26,188 nt of DNA from a virus: the IMG/VR virus record IMGVR_UViG_3300025286_000120, positions 1 to 26,188 of that record. One strand, written 5' to 3'. The notes below the pieces were generated by a model. It saw only the letters and a program-made list of their open reading frames with translations, was not told the DNA's origin and did not search any database. Both the position numbers and the translations under genes were made by a program. Shown here in pieces: positions 1-6,245 of this stretch (its first letter is position 1; the number at the start of each line of letters is the position of its first letter).

Positions 1-10
1 CGTTGTGCCC

Positions 11-1306
11 TTAGTAGTCTGCTGGAATAGCGAGGTTGAAAAATGGTCTGCGGTTGGGGTCGTCACCGTCCGCTTTTATGTACTGCTTTGTTCCATTGCC
101 ACGGCTGTACCGTATCATACCAACACCGCCGCTCTCAACACCGCCCATGAAAATAGCGTCACCGTCAGCAGCCACCGCGTTCTGCTGTGCAGCGTGAGTA
201 TACTCATGCAGGCAGTCACCTGTGAACTTGTCAAACACGTACCCTTGACCAGTGCCGTCGTTGGCGTACATGTACCTCTCGTCCAAGGTGCAGGCGCTTG
301 GTGCGTTGCCGTTGGCTGTAATGGTACGCCACAAGCGCACACCGTCCTTGATTCTGAAGCAGCGTATGTTGCTCAAGTTGCCACCGTCATTGACCGTGGT
401 GCTTGTAATGAAAAGCCGTTCACCGTCACTTTCCATACAGAAGATCAGGGGCGTGCCACCTTGAATACCCACGCTCCAGACCAGCGCTGCAGTGGCCTTG
501 TTGTACGCACGCACTTGAAAGCCACCTGTTACATCGCCTGCGACGTAGGCGTAGCGCCAGTCAATAGCCACTGCGCGCACCGTAGCACCATGGACCAAGG
601 CCCCAATGAAAGGGGCGCCTGAGTGCCGGAACAGTTGCCCGTCAACGCCACCGTCATCAACGGCAAACACAACGCCGTCAGCAGCCAAGCCTTCGATATC
701 AACAAGCGCCAGCAGCGGGTAACCAGCGCGGTCAGCCAGGGTTAGGCGATCTACGTTGTACAACTCAGAACCAGCCTGTGCCACCGTGCCAGCCACGACC
801 GCGAAGCCGTCAGCCGTGATAACTTGAACGGTAGCACCCAGGTCACGCTCAGCGATCTTGAGACCGTTGCGGTCTGCGCGTATTAGGAAGTTGCCTTGGC
901 CGTAGTAAATGAATTCTCCGTCCGTTGCCATGGCTGTGATTGCCGTTGGCGACTTGTCACCTGCCAGGGACCACACGGTGGACATGGGCGCTTCAAAGCC
1001 TGTGCTTTTGCCCAGTATGAACACGTGCCCTTCAGGTGACACTTCAACAGACAGCAGCGCCACCGCTGATTCAAGGTTGCTAAAGGCGCGGATCTGCCAC
1101 GACTTGAACCACAGGATCGTGCGTATGATGAGGCGGAACAACCAATTGATAAGCGGATATGTGACCACCTCGTTGAGGTTGAAACCATCGTCACGCTTGG
1201 GCGCACTGGGTTCAATGAAGTCTGTACCTACAACGGCGCCGTCACACCATTCAAGATTCTCGACGTTCTCATGTGCCGTTGTTGGTTTTGTAAAGAATTC
1301 AGTCAT
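11..1306 (-). CDS. Beta-propeller tail-tip protein, probable adhesin
   Basis: A 431-aa protein at the distal end of the tail operon. The first ~75 residues hold a hydrophobic/aromatic segment (about 45-70: PLINWLFRLIIRTILWFKSW), which probably docks it to the baseplate. The rest is a series of short beta repeats of WD40/PQQ type (for example VWSLAGDKSPTAITAMATDG, VFDKFTGDCLHEYTH), predicting a beta-propeller of several blades. The ATG overlaps the stop of the upstream gene (ATGA), so it is translationally coupled to the last baseplate gene. Position after baseplate J and its partner is where tail fibres or receptor-binding proteins usually lie; the adhesin role is inferred from that and from the fold. 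No enzymatic motif was seen. The stop is at 11-13, so the gene is complete. Confidence 0.72.
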   Translation of the reverse strand: MTEFFTKPTTAHENVENLEWCDGAVVGTDFIEPSAPKRDDGFNLNEVVTYPLINWLFRLIIRTILWFKSWQIRAFSNLESAVALLSVEVSPEGHVFILGKSTGFEAPMSTVWSLAGDKSPTAITAMATDGEFIYYGQGNFLIRADRNGLKIAERDLGATVQVITADGFAVVAGTVAQAGSELYNVDRLTLADRAGYPLLALVDIEGLAADGVVFAVDDGGVDGQLFRHSGAPFIGALVHGATVRAVAIDWRYAYVAGDVTGGFQVRAYNKATAALVWSVGIQGGTPLIFCMESDGERLFITSTTVNDGGNLSNIRCFRIKDGVRLWRTITANGNAPSACTLDERYMYANDGTGQGYVFDKFTGDCLHEYTHAAQQNAVAADGDAIFMGGVESGGVGMIRYSRGNGTKQYIKADGDDPNRRPFFNLAIPADY

Positions 1307-1863
1307 GGCGCCAATATACCTCCTAGTTCCCCAACATCCAAACCGGGACCTATGTCAAGCCTGAATGGTGAAACTGGATCTACAATATCTATGCTTGAAA
1401 TACCAACGCCAGCAGTGGTGTTCTGTTCAATTACTGCGAAGGCACGCAGCGCCAGTTCTATGCTTGGTGGCACTGCAAGGGGTACTTGAATCTGGAAGGC
1501 AGCACTGGACAGGTGTATGTAGTGTGCGCCAGGTGCATTGAAAAATATGGCAGCGATGTTCCCAATTTGAGAAGCCAGGTGCCCTTTCCTGTTGGCCAGG
1601 ATCTTGCCCGTGATCAGCCGCCGATATTCATCGTCAACAAGGTTGCCGCGACCAAAGCCAACAAGGTCGCCGTATTGGTCCAGGTTGGAACCTGCGGCTG
1701 TTGTTAGAAGGCGCAACAAAATCAAGTCGCTGTATACGTCTTCCGCTTCTTGAATCTTTTCAGCCAACACCCTGATCAGTAGACCCACGTTGGTGCTGTC
1801 GCGCCATTCAGGGAGCCTACCGTCAAGCATGCGCTGAACGTGGTCTGGTATGTAAACGGTCAC
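1303..1863 (-). CDS. Baseplate / tail-end protein (gpI or DUF2612-like)
   Basis: A 186-aa protein starting with GTG, overlapping the stop of baseplate J as GTGA. Residues ~10-100 are helical (LIRVLAEKIQEAEDVYSDLI, then LLTTAAGSNLDQYGDLVGF and DDEYRRLITGKI). This pattern is typical of the baseplate protein that follows the J protein in myoviruses and forms the outer wedge that carries the fibre. The C-terminal ~70 residues are proline- and hydrophobic-rich (PLAVPPSIELALRAFAVIEQ). Family assignment rests on this pattern and on synteny; I cannot separate gpI-like from DUF2612-like families by eye. It should link the J wedge to the propeller protein next to it. Confidence 0.7.
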   Translation of the reverse strand: MTVYIPDHVQRMLDGRLPEWRDSTNVGLLIRVLAEKIQEAEDVYSDLILLRLLTTAAGSNLDQYGDLVGFGRGNLVDDEYRRLITGKILANRKGHLASQIGNIAAIFFNAPGAHYIHLSSAAFQIQVPLAVPPSIELALRAFAVIEQNTTAGVGISSIDIVDPVSPFRLDIGPGLDVGELGGILAP

Positions 1864-3044
1864 AGTATGGTCACCCTTGCCGTTGCAAAGCGTGCGATCT
1901 CATTACTGGCGACGACCACTGGCAGCGTGTTGATTGGGGCTGGTGCAGTGCCAACCGTAATATCAACATCCTGCAGACCAGCCACTGCTGCGAGTATCGC
2001 GCATTCAATCTGCTTGGGATATACGTCCTCACCAGCGACCAAAGCAACGTTGCCTTCGCCAATGCCAAGTGACCAGTCAAGGACAGCCTGCTTAACCTGG
2101 TCATCGCCGTCTGCTGGGTAGCCAACCAGCTTCTTGGTTAGCGTTACGTCCACCCAAAAGTCAGTCTCGGTGGCGAACGTGAAACGCACCGGTTGGTCGT
2201 TGCCTTGGTCGTCAACCACGATCACAACCGTAGTTCCAAAGCTGTCAATGCCCGCACCCTGCACGACCCACAGCACCTCAGCCACAGCTTGAATGTCTGC
2301 TGTTGACGGTAGTATGACAGCGCGATAGGTGTGTGGCGGCAAGCCGTCAGCGTTGGTGAAGTTGGTGCGGTTTGAAGTGACCGATACATGGGTCAGCTTG
2401 AGTTCATTGTCTTCAAGTTCCAGTGCGCTACGTATCGCGCCCTCGCTGCTGGACGTTCCAACACCCAGGCTGTTCTCCATGCGGATCCGCAGTATGGCGT
2501 CGGTCTCAAGCAGCCTACCAACCGAGGCGTCATCTGTGTTGGTTACAGTTGCCCAGCCAATAACAGAATCAACAATCTCTGAGATCTCGCCAGTCAGCGC
2601 TTCCACTGCACCGTCGTCTTCACTCTCAAGGACGACAGCCGTAGGCGCACCGCCAATGACAGTGGTTTCTTGAATGATCCAAAAGGTACCACCAGGGATC
2701 CGCACCCTGGATCCTGCTGGCACCGAGGTGGCTGGCACGCCAGTGATTAAACCAGGCGCAGTACTTGGCAGCGGAAGCAGCCTGGACACACCAATTAACG
2801 ACGCAAGGTTGTCCAGGGCGGCTGCTTCTGCAGCTGTGCGGCTGAATGAATTGTACAGATCAAGCGCTGCCTGCTGAATGGACACGTACCGCTGCAAGAA
2901 TAGGCTGATCATGTCACCAATGAAAGATCCTGACTTGGTATCAACGCCAGCACCAAAATGAACCTTGGCACGCGCAACCAAATCAATACGAGCCTCGGTT
3001 ACATCTTCAGTTGTCAGCCCTGCTGGGGTCAATACGAAGGTCAT
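1860..3044 (-). CDS. Baseplate J-like wedge protein
   Basis: A 394-aa protein of the baseplate J / T4 gp6 family, which forms the dimeric wedge ring around the tail hub. Recognisable features are the N-terminal helical part (SGSFIGDMISLFLQRYVSIQQAALDLYNSF..., residues ~38-70), the LIGVSRLLPLPSTAPGLITG block and the beta domain with VPAGSRVRIPGGTFWIIQET (~105-130). These are followed by TDDASVGRLLETDAILRIRME (~170-190), a typical J-family stretch before the second domain. Length fits the family. AGGA lies about 7-8 nt before the ATG. It sits directly between the gp25-like gene and the outer wedge gene, the standard order. Confidence 0.92.
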   Translation of the reverse strand: MTFVLTPAGLTTEDVTEARIDLVARAKVHFGAGVDTKSGSFIGDMISLFLQRYVSIQQAALDLYNSFSRTAAEAAALDNLASLIGVSRLLPLPSTAPGLITGVPATSVPAGSRVRIPGGTFWIIQETTVIGGAPTAVVLESEDDGAVEALTGEISEIVDSVIGWATVTNTDDASVGRLLETDAILRIRMENSLGVGTSSSEGAIRSALELEDNELKLTHVSVTSNRTNFTNADGLPPHTYRAVILPSTADIQAVAEVLWVVQGAGIDSFGTTVVIVVDDQGNDQPVRFTFATETDFWVDVTLTKKLVGYPADGDDQVKQAVLDWSLGIGEGNVALVAGEDVYPKQIECAILAAVAGLQDVDITVGTAPAPINTLPVVVASNEIARFATARVTIL

Positions 3045-3053
3045 GGTGGGTTC

Positions 3054-3410
3054 CTACAGTACAGCGTCAAGAAGACCTTGAGTTGTCTCGGCCTTGAAGC
3101 GCAACGTGTACTTGCGTTCAACAGGATCAAAGCCTGGCACAAACTCAATAATCGTCACAATATCAGATCGGCTTTCTAATGTCGCTCTCATGATCGCTGT
3201 AAACAAGGGCAAATCAACACCCTTGGTGAAAGCATGCTCAAGGAACGGCACACCAAACAAGGGATCGTCAACGTGGGTTCCCCTGATAGTTGCAAGCTGG
3301 ATCCGCACGCTTTGTGCAAGCTGGTCCAGCCCTTCAACAAAGAGAAAGTCACCCTTGCCGTCTGGTACGAGATCATGAGTCAACGGGTCTATGAGAGCAT
3401 CTCTTGCCAT
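3054..3410 (-). CDS. gp25/W-like baseplate wedge protein
   Basis: A 118-aa protein with the hallmarks of the T4 gp25 / P2 gpW family: a short beta N-terminus (TGDLVPDGKGDF-like, here DLVPDGKGDFLFVEGLDQLA), a helix with QSVRIQLATIRGTHVDDPLFG and a C-terminal strand pair (DPVERKYTLRFKAET). The family initiates sheath assembly on the baseplate and resembles the sheath handshake domain. Length matches. AAGGA lies about 10 nt before ATG. The upstream 134-bp gap contains a long inverted repeat (see 3435-3539), which could affect expression of this gene and all distal baseplate genes. Confidence 0.88.
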   Translation of the reverse strand: MARDALIDPLTHDLVPDGKGDFLFVEGLDQLAQSVRIQLATIRGTHVDDPLFGVPFLEHAFTKGVDLPLFTAIMRATLESRSDIVTIIEFVPGFDPVERKYTLRFKAETTQGLLDAVL

Positions 3411-3434
3411 GGTGTGTATTCCTTGCCTGTTTCA

Positions 3435-3539
3435 ATAGCGTGGCCTAGCGGGACACACAAGGCCCACAGCACCAGTATCTACCCCTAGACCTTGGAGCGC
3501 CGCTTGGCACGCCTTGTGTGTCCCGCTAGGCCACGCTAT
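3435..3539. repeat. 29-bp perfect inverted repeat around a 47-nt spacer
   Basis: Arms 3435-3463 and 3511-3539 are exact reverse complements over 29 bp; the match ends at both sides. The pair occupies most of the gap between the spike gene (stop at 3545) and the gp25-like gene (start at 3410). In the minus-strand transcript it would fold into a very stable hairpin, but no U-run follows, so it is not a classical intrinsic terminator. The spacer holds one copy of the CCCCTAGACC...GGAGCGC motif in the orientation opposite to transcription. Possible roles are an RNase III-type processing hairpin, a mobile-element scar or an invertible segment; none is proven. Confidence 0.9.
3479..3500 (+). repeat. 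Intergenic CCCCTAGACC/GGAGCGC motif, copy A
   Basis: On the plus strand this 22-nt stretch carries CCCCTAGACC, then TT, then GGAGCGC. It matches copy B (22144-22166, minus strand) except for one extra base in B. It lies inside the loop of the 29-bp inverted repeat and points away from the direction of transcription. No start codon follows at ribosome-binding distance. Confidence 0.7.
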
Positions 3540-3544
3540 GTGTG

Positions 3545-4246
3545 TCATTCAGCCTTGAGTTTGGTGGCTGCAACGCTGGCAAGTGTTCCTATGAGAGTGG
3601 GTGGTATTGAAGGCGCAAGCTCAGAGGTGGGGCCCGATGTCTTGGCCACTGGGCTGGGACCGGGAAAGTAATCGTGGCCGTGACCATCAAAGGTTGATTG
3701 TACCTTTGCGAGGCGGGCGTCAACAAGGTTGGCCAGCGCCACAAATTCAGGCGTACCCAGGTCCTTGATTACCGTCATGGCCGCACGGATTATGTACGCG
3801 CTTGGATCCTTGTCCGCTGCTGGTATCAAGTTACCCTTGTGACTGACACCTGGTGTGCATATGGCTGATGACAGGCTGAACCGCGCACGCTTCCTTGAGA
3901 CGCGACCCCTGTTACCATCGGCCAGCCATTCAGCCACGTTGTGAACCAAGAACCAAACCAGCACCGGGTTGCCTGCTTCAAGGGGTGCGGTCTGGCTCCA
4001 TTCATTGCCTGCTGCTGGTGTGCCGCCCTTTGGCCACAGCACGGGGATACCGCGCAGCAGTGGGATCGTCAGCGTTTCAGTTTGCCCTTCAAGCTTAGCA
4101 TTCATGACCAGTTGAATGGTTGCGCGTTCAGTGACTGCGTTATACGACACCACCTCACCAACGGCATTGGTCCACATGTTCATGTTGTTCAAGTTGATCA
4201 TGAGATCAACGAAGTCATGTGCGTCTGGTTCGTCTGTGCCAGCCAT
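3545..4246 (-). CDS. Baseplate spike / needle protein (Gp138/gpV-like)
   Basis: A 233-aa protein. Residues ~25-115 look like the OB-fold N-terminal domain of the Gp138/gp45/gpV spike family: MWTNAVGEVVSYNAVTERAT, then LRGIPVLWPKGGT and AGNPVLVWFLVHNVAEWL, the usual 'pressure' strands ending in a W/D-rich loop. Residues 189-191 form a His-Gly-His; HxH motifs near the tip of some phage spikes bind a metal, so this may be equivalent, but that is inference. The C-terminus (~192-233) is Pro/Ala/Ser-rich. It follows the hub gene by 4 bp and precedes the wedge genes, matching the Pam3-type baseplate order hub-spike-wedge. Confidence 0.8.
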   Translation of the reverse strand: MAGTDEPDAHDFVDLMINLNNMNMWTNAVGEVVSYNAVTERATIQLVMNAKLEGQTETLTIPLLRGIPVLWPKGGTPAAGNEWSQTAPLEAGNPVLVWFLVHNVAEWLADGNRGRVSRKRARFSLSSAICTPGVSHKGNLIPAADKDPSAYIIRAAMTVIKDLGTPEFVALANLVDARLAKVQSTFDGHGHDYFPGPSPVAKTSGPTSELAPSIPPTLIGTLASVAATKLKAE

Positions 4247-4250
4247 ACCG

Positions 4251-5117
4251 CTAACCTACTACCTCAGCGCCATGCAGGATCCGCGCTTTTATTATTGTTT
4301 GAAACCGCTGGCTGGCCTCGTAGCCGTCGCCCTTGAACTGCACGGTGCGCGCTACGTAAAAGCCCTTGATTTGTTCAGACTGCAATTGCAAGAACCTACC
4401 TGGCCGCATGTCTGGCAGCATGAGGCATGTCATCTCAACCGCTTTCTTCTTGCGCTTTGCACGGATCAACCCGGTGTTCTTGTTGAGTAAGAAGTCGCCT
4501 TGGTTTGTGGGTACGTCGTCACCAAGCAGGATCTGCAGGTTGCCATCGACAATGGACCACTCGCCTTCAAGGTCTTCAACTATCAGCTCATCCAATGCGG
4601 TGCGCAGTGGCCCGCAGAACGTAACGCCCTCAGGGTATATAAGTTCAGGGATCGCTGTGGTGCCAAAACCAGTTCCCAGATTGAACTGCGTTATTATGTC
4701 CTTGAGTATGGCGCCGTTGGATATTGGACCAGCGAACGACGTGTCATAGCGCGCTGTCCTGTACAGGATCCCTGCGTTCTTGACTTCAATGGTAGTGATC
4801 TTGTCCTCGCCCTTGCCTACCGTATCAAGCGACACGATGTCGCCTTTGATAATCGTGCCCTTGTAACCAGGCTTCCCTGTTGTGCCCTTGTAACCAGCTA
4901 TCAAGGTCGCAACAGCCAATGGCCTTGCCAGGATCTCAATGCTTTGCTCGTTCAAGTTCCATATCATGACCTTGGCTTTGTTGGGACGGCTGCTGCTTTT
5001 GTACAGCACGTCAAAGCCGATCCTGAAGCTCGGTGTCTTGAACGACACACCTTCCCCAACAAACTGCTCAGAGCTTGTGTTGAGACGGACAAATCTGCGG
5101 AACAAGCGTGCGCCCAT
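4251..5117 (-). CDS. Baseplate hub protein (gp27/gp44-like)
   Basis: A 288-aa protein from ATG at 5117. The frame stays open to a GTG at 5153 (12 residues more), but ATG 5117 lies one base after the stop of the plug gene and gives the natural N-terminus MGARLFRRFVRLN. It has the hub-family pattern: beta-rich domain (FRIGFDVLYKSSSRPNKAKV, MIWNLNEQSIEIL), GDIVSLDTVGKGEDKITTIE, a helix NGAILKDIITQF and the terminal FCGPLRTALDELIVEDLEGE / WSIVDGNLQILLGDD block. The hub trimer caps the tail tube and holds the spike encoded next. GP27-like folds cannot be split further by eye. Confidence 0.82.
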   Translation of the reverse strand: MGARLFRRFVRLNTSSEQFVGEGVSFKTPSFRIGFDVLYKSSSRPNKAKVMIWNLNEQSIEILARPLAVATLIAGYKGTTGKPGYKGTIIKGDIVSLDTVGKGEDKITTIEVKNAGILYRTARYDTSFAGPISNGAILKDIITQFNLGTGFGTTAIPELIYPEGVTFCGPLRTALDELIVEDLEGEWSIVDGNLQILLGDDVPTNQGDFLLNKNTGLIRAKRKKKAVEMTCLMLPDMRPGRFLQLQSEQIKGFYVARTVQFKGDGYEASQRFQTIIKARILHGAEVVG

Positions 5118-5118
5118 G

Positions 5119-5508
5119 TTAGATCGCGACCCCCGTAGGTGGTAGCTTTTCACGCAGCACTAGCGCAGCCGTTTCCATGATGTCGATCTCTTCAGCCGTT
5201 ATGTAGATCATGAACACCTTGGTGCCCAGGTCGCCCTTTGTTACCGGGGATATCTCGCCTTCCAAGCGTGTGGCGTACAGCTCGCCCGTTGGCAACCTCG
5301 GGTCCGTGAATGGGATCAACAGGTCAATGTATGTGACCAGCTTGATACCAGCAGCCAGCAGCACGTTGTCTTTATCGCTGATGTCCAGGCGCCACCGATC
5401 ATTCCGCGCGTCGTACCTGTAGTCCATGAAATACAGAACGTCGTCAATATCAACAGGACCCCTGGCAACATCTTCACCGTCAGGATCAAACGTGAAAGTG
5501 ATAGTCAT
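5119..5508 (-). CDS. Baseplate plug protein (Pam3 gp18-like)
   Basis: A 129-aa protein, mostly beta, with the stretch YFMDYRYDARNDRWRLDISD followed by GIKLVTYIDLLIPFTDPRLP and GELYATRLEGE. This arrangement is typical of the small baseplate plug protein known from cyanophage Pam3 and common just upstream of hub genes. ATG 5508 overlaps the Dit stop as TGATG, which is why I prefer it over the GTG at 5514. In Pam3 the plug closes the tube lumen between tape measure and hub. Family assignment is by sequence impression and gene position. Confidence 0.72.
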   Translation of the reverse strand: MTITFTFDPDGEDVARGPVDIDDVLYFMDYRYDARNDRWRLDISDKDNVLLAAGIKLVTYIDLLIPFTDPRLPTGELYATRLEGEISPVTKGDLGTKVFMIYITAEEIDIMETAALVLREKLPPTGVAI

Positions 5509-6245
5509 CAGCACACCCCAAAGTCGGTGTCACCCTTGAGACCGTCAGAATGAATATACTCATGCTTGCGGATCACGCCCTTCATTCTTGGGCTTGACTT
5601 CAAGCGTATGAAATGCGCCTTTTTTTGCTCAGGTGACAGGTCGGGATTCTCAAATATGGTCCTATTGAGTTCCCTGCGAGTAGCTTGACGGATCTTGTCC
5701 TCAGCTACCTGCGCCTTGAATACCTGCTGCCTGAAGTCAGCGCCTGCTTGCGCCTCAAGTTCCTTCTTGAGTTTAGCCCAGTCTTCACGGATCTCCTGTT
5801 CCAGCCTTGTTTGCGCAATCAACACGCGCTCGGCCTCGGAGATCGTGATCGTCTTCAAGTTGACTGACAGGCTTATCATGTCCCCTGTATCGGCACCGGC
5901 ATACGTACCGGTGACCATGGTGATCAACATGGAAGGTATGAACCCCAGTGTTGAACAAACCTCCATGGGTTCTTCCTTGAGTTGCAGTGCAAGCAGATTC
6001 GCGAACAGGTCCTGCAAGCGCATCTCACGCCCTTCAGATTCATCCAAGGGTGTAGCCGATACCACACCAGTCAAGGACAGCTCACGGGGCGGCTGGGTGA
6101 CGTGGTCTGTGATCTGCGAGCCGCCTTCAACAGGGTAATTGGTCACCTTGGAAGCAGCCTTGAATACCTCGCGGGTCGTAGCATCAAACATGAAGCTACC
6201 GAATGTAATGTCCTGCGGAGGTGTAAGTATGACGCGGTCTGCCAT
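5508..6245 (-). CDS. Dit-like distal tail protein with long helical C-terminus
   Basis: A 245-aa protein. Residues 1-135 fit the Dit-like fold of myovirus tails: ITFGSFMFDATTREVFKAAS, TDHVTQPPRELSLTGVVSAT, LLALQLKEEPMEVCSTLGFI and SMLITMVTGTYAGADTGD. Then comes a long charged helix-rich region (~136-235, EQEIREDWAKLKKELEAQAG...ATRRELNRTIFENPDLSPEQ) that most compact Dit proteins lack; it probably forms a coiled coil or an arm contacting tape measure or wedge. ATG shares a base with the tape measure stop (TAATG). It lies between tape measure and plug genes, the place where the tube-to-baseplate adaptor is expected. Confidence 0.75.
   Translation of the reverse strand: MADRVILTPPQDITFGSFMFDATTREVFKAASKVTNYPVEGGSQITDHVTQPPRELSLTGVVSATPLDESEGREMRLQDLFANLLALQLKEEPMEVCSTLGFIPSMLITMVTGTYAGADTGDMISLSVNLKTITISEAERVLIAQTRLEQEIREDWAKLKKELEAQAGADFRQQVFKAQVAEDKIRQATRRELNRTIFENPDLSPEQKKAHFIRLKSSPRMKGVIRKHEYIHSDGLKGDTDFGVC

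Noticed and set aside
5-622. Plus-strand frame of 205 codons opposite the propeller gene
   Set aside because: Wholly antisense to a better-supported gene; composition is shadow-like.
3435-3539. Inverted repeat as an ordinary intrinsic terminator
   Set aside because: There is no U-run after either arm and the loop is 47 nt, too long for a typical terminator.
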